The notes below the pieces were generated by a model, which had not been told where the DNA came from, did not search any database, and was given only the letters and a program-made list of their open reading frames with translations. Positions 37,392-51,104 of a stretch of 64,000 nt of DNA are shown here, one piece after another (the first letter of the stretch is position 1; each line of letters starts with the position of its first letter). Origin of the DNA: Dietzia timorensis (GTDB taxonomy: Bacteria; Actinomycetota; Actinomycetes; Mycobacteriales; Mycobacteriaceae); NCBI RefSeq assembly GCF_001659785.1, contig NZ_CP015961.1:1922001-1986000 (forward strand). Direction: 5' to 3'. Position numbers and translations under genes: made by a program.

Positions 37392-37407
37392 ACAAATGTA
37401 TGTTCGA
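37392..37407. promoter_or_regulatory. recA: LexA (SOS) box candidate upstream of recA
   Basis: ACAAATGTATGTTCGA has a perfect right half and matches 10 of 14 defined positions of TCGAAMANNTGTTCGA. It is 115 bp upstream of the recA ATG. A second half-site TGTTCGA lies at 37429-37435. Confidence 0.45.
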
Positions 37408-37465
37408 TTCAAAGAACTATGTTCGGCGTGTTCGAACTTATAACTACGTCGATGCCCCTCCGTGC

Positions 37466-37666
37466 TCAGCGGTAGATTTCCGGCACCTCGAATTCCGCCG
37501 AGAGTGTTAACCACACCTCTTTGGGTTCGAAGCCGTCATCTATCGCCTGTTCGGCAGTGCGTCCTCCGAGTTCGGTCAGGACATGGGTACGCAACAGGTG
37601 GTCGGCCCGCGATGAACCGAACACCTCGTGCGTCAGCGAATTGAAATCGCTCAGCGTCATTGCCAT
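37466..37666 (-). CDS. DUF3046 family protein
   Basis: The 66-residue protein matches the actinobacterial DUF3046 family (Rv2738c-like): FNSLTHEVFG, LRTHVLTELGGRTAEQAIDDG, EPKEVWLTLSAEFEVP. It is small, acidic and cytosolic with no known function. It lies upstream of recA on the same strand, a position kept across mycobacteria. ATG 37660 is an equally possible start. Confidence 0.8.
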   Translation of the reverse strand: MAMTLSDFNSLTHEVFGSSRADHLLRTHVLTELGGRTAEQAIDDGFEPKEVWLTLSAEFEVPEIYR

Positions 37667-37693
37667 TTGGAAGAAGTGAAACCTCGGAAAGCG

Positions 37694-38521
37694 CTATTCC
37701 GGCTGGGCCTGGCCCTGAGCCGGGTTGTTGCCGGTTTGAGCGGGATTGGCTGCTGCGGGGTTCGCCGAAACGGGAGCCGCCGTCGTCTGGCCGGCCGCGT
37801 CCGACTTCATCGAAGCGCGAATCTGCTCGAGGCGGGAGTGACCGGCCATCTGGACCGAGGCCTGCTGGACCTCGGCCATGCGGCCCTGCACAGAGTTCTC
37901 CGCGAGCTCCGCACTTCCGAGCGCGTCTGCGTATCGCTTTTCGATCTTGTCGCGGACCTGGTCTAGGTTCGGCGTCGACGAGTTCTCCGCCATGTCCGTC
38001 ATCGAACGCAGGGACGCGCTGACTTGCTCCTGCATCTTGGCCTGCTCGAGCTGGCTGAGAAGCTTCGTCCGCTCCGCGACCTTCTGCTGCAAGCGCATGG
38101 CGTTCTGTTCGACCGCTCGCTTGGCCTGGCTGGCTGCCTGCAGGGACTGATCGTGGAGGACCTTGATGTCCTCGACGTTCTGCTCCGCCGTGACAAGCTG
38201 GGCCGCGAAGGCCTCGGCCGCATTCTCGTACTCCACGGCCTTTGCCTCGTCCCCATTGGCCCGCGCCTGGTCGGCCATCTGGAGAGCCTGACGGGTGCTG
38301 CCCTGGATTTTTTCGATGTCCTCCAGCTGGCGCTTGAGCTTCATCTCCAGTTGGCGCTGGTTCGAAATGACTGCGGCGGCCTGCTGAGAAAGCTGCTGAT
38401 GCTGCTGCTGGGCATCCGAAATAGCCTGTTGGATCTGGACTTTCGGATCGGCGTGTTCTTCGATTTTCGAATCGAACAATGCCATGAGGTAGTTCCACGC
38501 CTTGCTGAACGGGTTAGCCAT
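37694..38521 (-). CDS. pspA: PspA/IM30 family envelope-stress protein (35-kDa antigen type)
   Basis: The 275-residue protein is one long helical coiled coil (about 20-225) with an amphipathic N-terminal segment ([15 protein letters not shown]) that binds membranes, and an Ala/Pro/Gln/Asn-rich flexible tail from about 240. PspA proteins form oligomers that shield damaged membranes. In mycobacteria and corynebacteria the gene is controlled by ClgR; here clgR lies just upstream on the same strand (154-bp gap). ATG 38521 fits the family start. Confidence 0.92.
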   Translation of the reverse strand: MANPFSKAWNYLMALFDSKIEEHADPKVQIQQAISDAQQQHQQLSQQAAAVISNQRQLEMKLKRQLEDIEKIQGSTRQALQMADQARANGDEAKAVEYENAAEAFAAQLVTAEQNVEDIKVLHDQSLQAASQAKRAVEQNAMRLQQKVAERTKLLSQLEQAKMQEQVSASLRSMTDMAENSSTPNLDQVRDKIEKRYADALGSAELAENSVQGRMAEVQQASVQMAGHSRLEQIRASMKSDAAGQTTAAPVSANPAAANPAQTGNNPAQGQAQPE

Positions 38522-38675
38522 CGCAGTCAGTCCTTATTTCTGGTCTATGAGCATGTTGGCGGCGGTGGCTTCCGCCTCGATCCCGCCTGCATCACGTCGC
38601 ACTCTACGTTACCGAAAACGAGTGTGCGGACAGTAAGGTGTGCCGCCTAAAAACTTCCTCTGAAACGAGTGCCGC

Positions 38676-39017
38676 TCAGCCCGGTTGACCGGCGAGCGCC
38701 GCTTCCTGCCCGAGGTGATCGGGAGCTAGCTCGGCGACGATCCTGATGAGAAGCTCGCCCAGCGAGATATCGAGGGCTCCCGAGATTGCGGCGAGCAACT
38801 CGCTGGAGGCTTCCTTGCGTCCGCGTTCGAGCTCGGAAAGATATCCCGGGCTGACGCGAGCATCGTCCGCGACGTCCCGGAGAGTCCGGCGGGACTCCGT
38901 GCGTACGGCACGCAAAACCGATCCGAGGGCCTCACGGAAGAGTCGCGGGCGCACATCAGCAGCCCGTGAGAACGAATGGCCGACCGTGTCGACGCTTATG
39001 GTCATTTCCTGCATCAC
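38676..39017 (-). CDS. clgR: XRE-family transcriptional regulator ClgR
   Basis: The 113-residue protein has a Cro/XRE helix-turn-helix (about 40-95, [39 protein letters not shown]), the hallmark of ClgR. ClgR activates clp protease genes, its own gene and pspA during envelope or proteolytic stress, and is itself degraded by Clp. It carries an extra 20-residue N-terminus relative to the mycobacterial protein. ATG 39017 has GGAG 6 nt upstream; ATG 39005 behind AGGAA is also possible. The neighbours cinA and pgsA upstream and pspA downstream match the corynebacterial order. Confidence 0.9.
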   Translation of the reverse strand: MMQEMTISVDTVGHSFSRAADVRPRLFREALGSVLRAVRTESRRTLRDVADDARVSPGYLSELERGRKEASSELLAAISGALDISLGELLIRIVAELAPDHLGQEAALAGQPG

Positions 39018-39086
39018 CTACTCCAACGCGCCCCGACCGCGAAATGTTCCCGGGAAATATCTTCGCCGAAACCGCGGAACGGACCG

Positions 39087-39605
39087 CTATAGCGCCAACC
39101 GCGCCAGATCGAGCCCGGCGAGCGTGGCAGCGGCGCGAATTCGTGCCCTGTCTCCGTTGACCTCCAGCTTATGCACGGTGACCGACATAGCGCGAGACAA
39201 GCCGAGGAATACCGTTCCCGGATCGACGCCATCTTGCGGGTCGGGTCCCGCCACGCCGGTGAGCCCTATTCCGATATCCGCACCGCACCGATCGGATGCT
39301 CCCCTGGCCAGTGCCGCAGCCGTCTCCGGAGATACCGGCCCGAACTTGGCAAGGACCGTCTCCGGAACGCCGGCAAGAGAACCCTTGAGGTCGGTGGCGT
39401 AGACGATGAGACCGCCCCGGAGCACCGCGCTCGCGCCCGGGACATCGGCGATCGTGGCCGCGAGTTGCCCGGCCGTCAGGGACTCGGCGGTCGCTATCGT
39501 GAGCCCCGCGTCCGTGGCGCCGGCGACGAGACCGGAGGCGGTATCGTAAAGCACGCTCGTCGTCGGATCATGGGAAATTGGGAGAACCGAGTAGTCCTGG
39601 GCCAT
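39087..39605 (-). CDS. cinA: CinA C-terminal-type nicotinamide-nucleotide amidase
   Basis: The 172-residue protein is the stand-alone PncC/CinA-C domain: catalytic Ser42 in TAESLTAGQL, then GGLIVYATDLK and GIGLTGVAGPDPQDG. It hydrolyses nicotinamide mononucleotide to nicotinate mononucleotide in NAD recycling. GGAGG lies about 6 nt before the ATG. It is between pgsA and clgR in a minus-strand run and may be co-transcribed with both. Confidence 0.92.
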   Translation of the reverse strand: MAQDYSVLPISHDPTTSVLYDTASGLVAGATDAGLTIATAESLTAGQLAATIADVPGASAVLRGGLIVYATDLKGSLAGVPETVLAKFGPVSPETAAALARGASDRCGADIGIGLTGVAGPDPQDGVDPGTVFLGLSRAMSVTVHKLEVNGDRARIRAAATLAGLDLARLAL

Positions 39606-39652
39606 TGCGTGCCTCCGACGTCATACCTGGGTGGTGCGAGCTTGATGCCAGC

Positions 39653-40234
39653 CTACGCCGGGCTTCCCTGCTGCTTCGCGGCCTGACGGGCCTTGAGGAG
39701 GTAGTCGATTCCCGTGTAGACGGTGAGGACCACAGCGACTGCCATGACGAGCCATTCGAAGGGCCACACCCAGTACGGCATCGGCAGGATGAGCAGGCCT
39801 ACGCCGAGCGTTTGCGCCGCGGTCTTGAGCTTGCCGCCAGGGCTGGCGGCGACGACATAGTCCACGCCGACGAGGCGCCAGATGGTGATGCCGATCTCGC
39901 GGACCAGGATGACGATGGTGATCCACCAGAACAGCTCATCGAGGAGGGAGAGCCCGATCATCGCCGCGGCCATCATCGCCTTGTCCGCGATGGGATCGGC
40001 AAGCTTACCGAAGTCGGTGACCAGGCCCCTGGAGCGCGCATACCACCCGTCGAACCAGTCGGTGCCCATAGCGACGGCGAACACGGCCCATGCCCCGATG
40101 CGCCACGCGGTGTCCTCGCCGCCGTGGCGGAACAGCACCCACACGAACAACGGGATGAGCAGGATGCGGATGACCGTGAGCACGTTGGCGAGGTTCACCA
40201 CGGGCACGTCAGGAGTCGAGGACGCTGATTTCAC
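39653..40234 (-). CDS. pgsA: CDP-diacylglycerol-glycerol-3-phosphate 3-phosphatidyltransferase
   Basis: The 193-residue membrane enzyme has the CDP-alcohol phosphotransferase motif with Asp59, Asp62, Gly63, Arg67, Gly76, Asp80 and Asp84 and about five membrane helices. It makes phosphatidylglycerophosphate, the precursor of phosphatidylglycerol and cardiolipin. The family also contains inositol-phosphate transferases, but position (pgsA-cinA-clgR) favours PgsA. The start is GTG 40234, downstream of an ftsK terminator-like structure. Confidence 0.9.
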   Translation of the reverse strand: MKSASSTPDVPVVNLANVLTVIRILLIPLFVWVLFRHGGEDTAWRIGAWAVFAVAMGTDWFDGWYARSRGLVTDFGKLADPIADKAMMAAAMIGLSLLDELFWWITIVILVREIGITIWRLVGVDYVVAASPGGKLKTAAQTLGVGLLILPMPYWVWPFEWLVMAVAVVLTVYTGIDYLLKARQAAKQQGSPA

Positions 40235-40254
40235 AACTACTACCCTAAGGTAAG

Positions 40255-40317
40255 TTCCGCTCCCGCCGGGTATTCGCGGCTTTCCTTGGCCCCGACATAC
40301 CCGGCGACACAGCGGAA
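40255..40317 (-). terminator. Nested stem structure after ftsK
   Basis: TTCCGCT (40255-40261) pairs with AGCGGAA (40311-40317), and inside it CCGGGTAT (40266-40273) pairs with ATACCCGG (40297-40304). It starts immediately beyond the ftsK stop. No long U-tract is seen, so termination or attenuation before pgsA is inferred. Confidence 0.5.
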
Positions 40318-40318
40318 A

Positions 40319-43300
40319 CTAGATCTCTTCGGGGACACCGCCGTCGTCGTAGTCGTCCTCGTCGTCGGCCGGTAACGGGTCGTCGCCGCGGATCGCGCCG
40401 AGCACCCCGGCGAGGTCCTCGGGCTTGACCAGCACCTGCCGCGCCTTCGATCCCTCGGACGGGCCCACGATGTCGCGAGACTCCATGAGGTCCATGAGCC
40501 GTCCCGCCTTTGCGAAGCCGACGCGCAGTTTGCGCTGCAGCATCGAGGTCGAACCGAACTGCGAGGACACCACGAGCTCGACGGCGGCGAGCAGATCGTC
40601 GAGATCGTCGCCGATATCGCCGTCGATCTCCTTCTTGTCTCCACCCTTCTCCTCGGTGATCGCCTCGTTGTAGTCGGGCTCGGCCTGGTCCTTCGCCGCG
40701 TCGACGACGGCCTGGATTTCCTCGTCGGAGACGAACGCACCCTGCATACGCAGCGGCCGCGGCGCACCCATCGGGATGAATAGCGCGTCGCCCATGCCGA
40801 TGAGCTTCTCCGCGCCTGGCTGGTCGAGGATGACTCGCGAGTCGGTGAGCGAGGAGGTCGCGAACGCCAGGCGGGACGGCACGTTCGTCTTGATCAGGCC
40901 GGTGACGACGTCGACGGAAGGACGCTGCGTGGCGAGCACGAGATGGATGCCCGCGGCACGCGCCTTTTGCGTGATGCGGACGATCGCGTCCTCGATCTCC
41001 TTTGGCGCGGTCATCATGAGGTCGGCGAGCTCGTCGACCACCGCAACGATGAACGGGTACGGCTCGTACACGCGCTGCGAACCCGCCGGCGCCGAGATCT
41101 CCCCGGAACGAACCTTCTTGTTGAAGTCGTTGATGTGGCGGACTCGTGCGGCCTTCATGTCCTGGTAGCGCTGCTCCATCTCTTCCACGAGCCAGGTCAG
41201 CGCAGTAGCGGCCTTCTTCGGAGAAGTGATGATCGGCGTGATCAGGTGCGGGATGCCCTCGTAGGGGGTCAGCTCGACCATCTTCGGGTCGATAAGGATG
41301 AGGCGCACCTCTTCCGGCGTCGCGCGCGCAAGCAGCGACACCAGCATTGAATTGACGAAGCTGGATTTACCCGAGCCGGTGGAACCGGCAACGAGAAGAT
41401 GCGGCATCTTATTGAGCTCGGCGGAGACGAACTCGCCCTCGATGTCCTTACCCAGACCAATGAGCATCGAGTTGGTGGACTTCTGGGTCTCGGGCGCGAG
41501 GAGCACATCTGCCAGGCGCACCATCTCGCGGTCCGAGTTCGGCACCTCGATGCCCACCGCCGACTTGCCCGGAATCGGGGTGAGGAGGCGGACGTTATCG
41601 GTCGCCGCGGCATACGAAATGGTTCGAGCCAGGTTCGTGATCTTCTCGACCTTGACGCCCGGGCCGAGCTCGACCTCGTAGCGCGTGACCGTCGGCCCAC
41701 GGGTGAACCCGGTGACCACGGCGTCCACGTTGAACTCGCGGAATACGGAGCCGATCGCCTCGATCATCCGATCGTTGGCGGCGCTGCGCTGCTTCGGCGG
41801 ATCCCCGAGCTCGAGCAGATCCAACGAGGGCAGTTCGTAGGTGTCGCCCGAGTTCATGGTCGCGGGGCGCGGAGCCGGGCGCGGCGCGGGCTTCGCGGGG
41901 GTCGACGACGCCGCAACCTGTTCGGCCCGTGCCGGCTTGCGTTCCGGTGCGGACTCCTGCGGAGCCAGAGCCTGACGGCGGGCGGGCGCAGCCCCACCCG
42001 CGGCCTCGCTAGCGGACCGCGCTGCAGATGCACCGGCTGCATCGGCAACCGCAGCGGTCCCAGCGGCCGCAGCGGTCCCCGCGGCCGCGGCCTTAGCGCC
42101 TGCCGCTCCGGCCGCACCAGCTGCCGCAGCCGTAGACCCGAGGTTCGTCGAAGAACGCTGACGGCCTTGGCGCGCCTCCGCTGCCTGTGCACGCGAGTCG
42201 GTCCATGGGTCGCTGCGAAGTCGCGGATCGTCGCCCGCCGCGGGCAGGGTGCGCGTCCGGTTATCGCGGCCCGCAGAGGCGGGCACGAACTCGCCCGGAG
42301 CCTCGTCGAAGAACTCGTCGAGCGAGTCGTCCTCGGTGGCGTCGTTATCCGACGTCATCCCCAAACCGAAGAACTGCTTGATACCGCCTAGCGCGCCGGC
42401 GCCGCGACGGCGAGAGACCGGGGCATGGCCCTGGACCGGTTCGACGGCGAAATCCTCGTCGACACCGTCGTCGAAGATCGTGGTCTGGGACTCGTCCGCG
42501 AGGCCGGCCGCTCCACCGGGCGCGTTCGCCGGGTACCGGCCGCGCAGGCTCGGGGAGAGTGCCGCGGGCGCGTCCATGCCCTGGTCGTCGCCGGGCATAT
42601 CGACATCGACATCGTCCTGGTCTACGTTGCCACCGCCGAAGTAGGAACGGACCAGCCCCGGGATCTCACGCGCGGGCCGACCGACGAGGATCAGCACGCC
42701 GAACGCCACGAGGAGCACCAGAACGAGGCCCGCGACGAATCCTGTGAGGCCTGCGGCGAGTCCGCCACCCACGACCCGGCCGAGCACACCGCCGGCGTGC
42801 TGCACCGCGTCCGCGTCCGAAGGAGAACCGGCAGCGATGTGCCACACGCCGAGGACTCCGATGGTGATCACCACCACGCCGACGAGCCAACGGGCGTGCG
42901 TCTGCGGATGCGGTTCACGAACCATGAGGAGGGCGCCCCACACGGCGAGCGCCACGGGAAGAAGAAGAGCCCCGGAGCCGATGATGGTGCGGGCGGCGAT
43001 CTCCACCCACTCCCCGACCGGGCGCGCGGCGGAGAACCACACGGCACCCGCGACGATAATGGCGACGGCGAATAGCACGAGGGCCACGCCGTCGCGCCGA
43101 TGCGTCGTGAGGTCGGCCCGCGGGGTCTCCTCGATCGACGTCCGCGCGCGGGTGCCCACCGCGCGCATACCCGAACCCACTCCCCGGGCGGTTCCGAGCC
43201 ACATCGCCGTCAGTCCGCGACCTACGGCCCCGAAAGCGCCGCCGGTACGCTCTGGCTGAGCAGCGCGCGAGCCGCGCGGGGCGCTCACGACCGAACCCCG

Positions 43301-43402
43301 GCCGCTCTTCGCCGAGCGTCCCGAGTTCCTATAGGTCTGCGTGGACCCGGATCTAGCGCGTCTCGGCGTACGTGTCGGGGACGTGTGGGTTCCAAGTGCC
43401 AT
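40319..43402 (-). CDS. ftsK: DNA translocase FtsK
   Basis: The 1027-residue protein has an Arg-rich N-terminal tail, four membrane helices (about 105-240), a long low-complexity linker (about 250-500, including an Ala-rich run near 425-480), the RecA-like motor with P-loop [10 protein letters not shown] (about 670-680) and DELADLMM, and a C-terminal gamma winged helix (about 945-1005) that reads KOPS sequences. It anchors at the septum and pumps chromosome ends for dimer resolution. ATG 43402 is preceded at 6 nt by TAGAAT, so the mRNA appears leaderless. Confidence 0.96.
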   Translation of the reverse strand: MALGTHTSPTRTPRRARSGSTQTYRNSGRSAKSGRGSVVSAPRGSRAAQPERTGGAFGAVGRGLTAMWLGTARGVGSGMRAVGTRARTSIEETPRADLTTHRRDGVALVLFAVAIIVAGAVWFSAARPVGEWVEIAARTIIGSGALLLPVALAVWGALLMVREPHPQTHARWLVGVVVITIGVLGVWHIAAGSPSDADAVQHAGGVLGRVVGGGLAAGLTGFVAGLVLVLLVAFGVLILVGRPAREIPGLVRSYFGGGNVDQDDVDVDMPGDDQGMDAPAALSPSLRGRYPANAPGGAAGLADESQTTIFDDGVDEDFAVEPVQGHAPVSRRRGAGALGGIKQFFGLGMTSDNDATEDDSLDEFFDEAPGEFVPASAGRDNRTRTLPAAGDDPRLRSDPWTDSRAQAAEARQGRQRSSTNLGSTAAAAGAAGAAGAKAAAAGTAAAAGTAAVADAAGASAARSASEAAGGAAPARRQALAPQESAPERKPARAEQVAASSTPAKPAPRPAPRPATMNSGDTYELPSLDLLELGDPPKQRSAANDRMIEAIGSVFREFNVDAVVTGFTRGPTVTRYEVELGPGVKVEKITNLARTISYAAATDNVRLLTPIPGKSAVGIEVPNSDREMVRLADVLLAPETQKSTNSMLIGLGKDIEGEFVSAELNKMPHLLVAGSTGSGKSSFVNSMLVSLLARATPEEVRLILIDPKMVELTPYEGIPHLITPIITSPKKAATALTWLVEEMEQRYQDMKAARVRHINDFNKKVRSGEISAPAGSQRVYEPYPFIVAVVDELADLMMTAPKEIEDAIVRITQKARAAGIHLVLATQRPSVDVVTGLIKTNVPSRLAFATSSLTDSRVILDQPGAEKLIGMGDALFIPMGAPRPLRMQGAFVSDEEIQAVVDAAKDQAEPDYNEAITEEKGGDKKEIDGDIGDDLDDLLAAVELVVSSQFGSTSMLQRKLRVGFAKAGRLMDLMESRDIVGPSEGSKARQVLVKPEDLAGVLGAIRGDDPLPADDEDDYDDGGVPEEI

Positions 43403-43408
43403 GCGACC

Positions 43409-43414
43409 ATTCTA
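43409..43414 (-). promoter_or_regulatory. Putative leaderless -10 box of ftsK
   Basis: On the minus strand TAGAAT is followed by 6 nt and ATG 43402. Confidence 0.45.
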
Positions 43415-43462
43415 AACTCTCTAGTCACATCAGTAACAGTAGGCACGGCCGTATCGCTGAAT

Positions 43463-43873
43463 TTATGCCTGACGCACCTCTTCGCCCGGCTTGAGCGGCC
43501 GGATACGGATGGCCGAGAGCGTGTCCGAATAGGACACGTTGGACACGGCGCGCCAAGAGTATTCGAGCAGCTGGGTCCAGAGCGTATCCCTGTTCACCGG
43601 GGCCTTGTTTCCCTTGGCGTACACGAGCCACACGACCGGGACCTGCGCCAGCCGCTCCCGGTAGTCGGCCATGATCTTCTCGACGTCTGCGGCGCCTTCG
43701 ACGAAGAGCACCGCCGCATTCGCCGCGTCGAGCTCGACTCGGTCCAGGTCCTCGGTTGCGGCGAGCTCCGGTGCCGCGGCCGTCGCGGGCCACACCCACA
43801 GCTGGGTTCCGGCCTTGAATTGCATTTTCTTGTGAAGGGACGAATGGGGGCCGGGTTCGCGTGCTGCTGCCAT
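43463..43873 (-). CDS. Small conserved hypothetical protein (DUF3052-like flavour)
   Basis: The product is a 136-residue soluble protein. The middle and end read VVWLVYAKGNKAPVNRDTLWTQLLEYSWRAVSNVSYSDTLSAIRIRP split over beta strands. This resembles a family of small proteins with a VWxxYPK-like strand and a terminal WSxxRxRP motif (DUF3052 and relatives), though I am not certain. No catalytic residues, signal or membrane segment are evident. It lies alone between the RNase J terminator and ftsK, 60 bp from ftsK. ATG 43873 is preferred; GTG 43891 would add six residues. Confidence 0.6.
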   Translation of the reverse strand: MAAAREPGPHSSLHKKMQFKAGTQLWVWPATAAAPELAATEDLDRVELDAANAAVLFVEGAADVEKIMADYRERLAQVPVVWLVYAKGNKAPVNRDTLWTQLLEYSWRAVSNVSYSDTLSAIRIRPLKPGEEVRQA

Positions 43874-43927
43874 GTGCCCAGTATCGCCCACGACCAGCGA
43901 GCGCGCGACGGGAAAGACCCGAAAAGT

Positions 43928-43980
43928 ATGACGGCGGAGGGAGTAGCTCCCGTCAAAGAGAGCGCCTCCTCCGCCGTCAT
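43928..43980 (-). terminator. Intrinsic terminator of the RNase J operon
   Basis: ATGACGGCGGAGG (43928-43940) pairs perfectly with CCTCCGCCGTCAT (43968-43980). On the minus strand the stem is followed by ACTTTTC, giving a short U-tract. It lies 38 bp after the RNase J stop. Confidence 0.8.
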
Positions 43981-44018
43981 CGGAAGGTTCGTGCCGCGCA
44001 ACCGGCGCGCCGTCGCGA

Positions 44019-47131
<3,113 letters not shown>

Positions 47132-47159
47132 CTATCGACGTGGCTGTTGGCGGCACCTC

Positions 47160-47912
47160 TCACCCCTCGACCACGTACGGGCTGATGGCGATCTCGGAGC
47201 CATCGTCCATTTGCGAGATCTCGAAGTCCGCGAACACGTTCGGCGCGAGGGCCTGGAGCTGGCGTAGACAGTCGATCGCGAGACCCCGGATCTCGGTGTC
47301 CGCATGTTCGGTGGCCCGCATTCCGATGAAGTGTCGCCACGAGCGATAGTTGCCCGACACCACGATGCGGGTCTCGGTAGCGTTTGGTAGGACCGAGCGC
47401 GCGGCCTGCCGCGCCTGCTTGCGACGCAGCATCGGGTTGGGGACGTCGGCGAATTTCGCCTCGAGCGCCGTCAACAATTCGGCATAAGCCTCCCGGGACG
47501 AATCCGCGACCTTCTCGAAAATGGCGAGCAGCTCGGGATCATCCTCGATGGCCGGCGGCGGGACCACCTTGGAATCGTGCTCTGGAACGAAGCGCTGGGA
47601 GAGCTGCGAGTAGGAGAAATGGCGGTGCCGGATCAGTTCGTGCGTGCAGGACCGCGAGATTCCGGTGATGTAGAACGACACGCTAGCGTGCTCGAAAACG
47701 CTGGTATGACCGACTTCGAGGATATGACGCAGGTATGCCGAATTCGTCGCCGTACGCGGATTTGGTTTGTCCCAGGACTGGTAGCAGGCACGGCCTGCGA
47801 ATTCGGCGAGCGCTTCGCCGCCCGTGGCATCGGCGTCCCACTCGAGATCTTCCGGTGGAAAGAATTCCGTATGGGCCACCACCTTTACCTGCCGCCGCAG
47901 TAGCTCGCTCAT
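47160..47912 (-). CDS. thyX: Flavin-dependent thymidylate synthase ThyX
   Basis: The 250-residue enzyme carries the ThyX signature RHRX7S (Arg95-His96-Arg97 and Ser105). It makes dTMP from dUMP with methylenetetrahydrofolate, FAD and NADPH. The frame is open 63 codons upstream, but those residues are a low-complexity Arg-rich shadow; ATG 47912 matches the family N-terminus, with GAGGAG further up. It lies between dapA and a flavodoxin-like gene. Whether ThyA also exists cannot be seen. Confidence 0.95.
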   Translation of the reverse strand: MSELLRRQVKVVAHTEFFPPEDLEWDADATGGEALAEFAGRACYQSWDKPNPRTATNSAYLRHILEVGHTSVFEHASVSFYITGISRSCTHELIRHRHFSYSQLSQRFVPEHDSKVVPPPAIEDDPELLAIFEKVADSSREAYAELLTALEAKFADVPNPMLRRKQARQAARSVLPNATETRIVVSGNYRSWRHFIGMRATEHADTEIRGLAIDCLRQLQALAPNVFADFEISQMDDGSEIAISPYVVEG

Positions 47913-47992
47913 CCTTGGTGTGTCTCCTCGTCGATGGTTGTTGTGCGGGGCCGGCGCCATGCGGCGCCCACGGGAATTCTGAGAAAAAGAAG

Positions 47993-48451
47993 CTAGATCA
48001 GCAGCGATGCGGCGACGCCCGCCGCGGCATCGCCGGCTTGTTCCCTCTCGGACGCCCCGACGTCGCCGATGATCTCGACCGCGGGCTGCGACTGCTTCCA
48101 TTGCAGCGCCCCGGCGATCTTCTCGATCGATTTCACCGCGCCGGTGGTGTCGTCATTGCCGTGGACGACGACCCCGTAGGGCACGGACTTCGTCGCGTCG
48201 AGGCACGGGTAATAGATCTGGTCGAAAAAGTGCTTGAGGGCTCCGGCCATGTACCCGATGTTCGCAGGGGTGAGCAGGCAGATCGCGTCGGCCTCGAGCA
48301 CGTGGGATGCCGTGGCGCCGAGCGCGGGAACACAGTTGACCGAGATGTCCTCGAGCCCTTCCTGTCCGAGCGCCTCGACCATGGCCTCCCGCAAGGACTC
48401 AACCCCCGGCGAAGGGGTGTGATGGACGAGCAGAAGCGTATAGCTAGCCAC
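47993..48451 (-). CDS. Flavodoxin-like / NADPH-dependent FMN reductase family protein
   Basis: The 152-residue protein has a flavodoxin fold: strand [13 protein letters not shown], then [23 protein letters not shown], the typical FMN-contact and helix of this family, and [27 protein letters not shown]. It probably binds FMN and reduces a quinone, azo compound or flavin with NAD(P)H. GTG 48451 overlaps the upstream membrane-protein stop by 8 nt. It is 80 bp upstream of thyX; as ThyX needs reduced flavin, a supporting role is conceivable but unproven. Confidence 0.72.
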   Translation of the reverse strand: MASYTLLLVHHTPSPGVESLREAMVEALGQEGLEDISVNCVPALGATASHVLEADAICLLTPANIGYMAGALKHFFDQIYYPCLDATKSVPYGVVVHGNDDTTGAVKSIEKIAGALQWKQSQPAVEIIGDVGASEREQAGDAAAGVAASLLI

Positions 48452-48914
48452 GCGATGCCTTCCTCTCCGCGGCCTCACCCGCGACCGCCTTCTTCATGAA
48501 TTCGCGCCCGCGGGCGCGGTCCCCTGCGTGGTCGTAGGCGCGCGCCAGCCGGTACTGCACCCGCCAATCCTCGGGGTTCGCCTCGTATTCCTTCGATACG
48601 TCGGCGAACAGCTTGTCGGCCGATTCGGGCATGATCCGGCCAGACGGGCGGCGCTCCAGCCCGGAGGTGTCAAGCTCGAACCCCTCCGCGCGGGCCCGAG
48701 CGGAAATGTTCTGCAGCTCGAAGCCATTGCGCACAAGCACCCAGATGCTCCACGCGCCGACGAGAGCAAGGACAATGAGCCCGATGCCAAAGCCCTTCTC
48801 GGTGACCTCCGGGCTGCGAAGACCGGCGATTCCCTGCGCGATGAGCAGGCCGAACGCGAGCAGCAGGCCGAGGATCACCAACGTCATTAGGGCGGGCTTG
48901 ACGTACTTCAACAC
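48444..48914 (-). CDS. Membrane protein with TPR-like C-terminus (Rv2772c-like)
   Basis: The 156-residue protein has two membrane helices (about 8-30 and 43-63) and a soluble tail. The tail has a tetratricopeptide-like helix pair (about 110-145: YEANPEDWRVQYRLARAYDHAGDRARGREFMKKAV). It starts 15 bp after the dapB stop and overlaps the flavodoxin-like gene, so dapB, this gene and the flavodoxin form one transcript. In M. tuberculosis Rv2772c occupies the same place next to dapB. Its function is unknown. Confidence 0.7.
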   Translation of the reverse strand: MLKYVKPALMTLVILGLLLAFGLLIAQGIAGLRSPEVTEKGFGIGLIVLALVGAWSIWVLVRNGFELQNISARARAEGFELDTSGLERRPSGRIMPESADKLFADVSKEYEANPEDWRVQYRLARAYDHAGDRARGREFMKKAVAGEAAERKASRG

Positions 48915-48929
48915 AGCGACGGTGTCCTT

Positions 48930-51087
<2,158 letters not shown>

Positions 51088-51104
51088 CTGCCCGAGGTTA
51101 GTGC

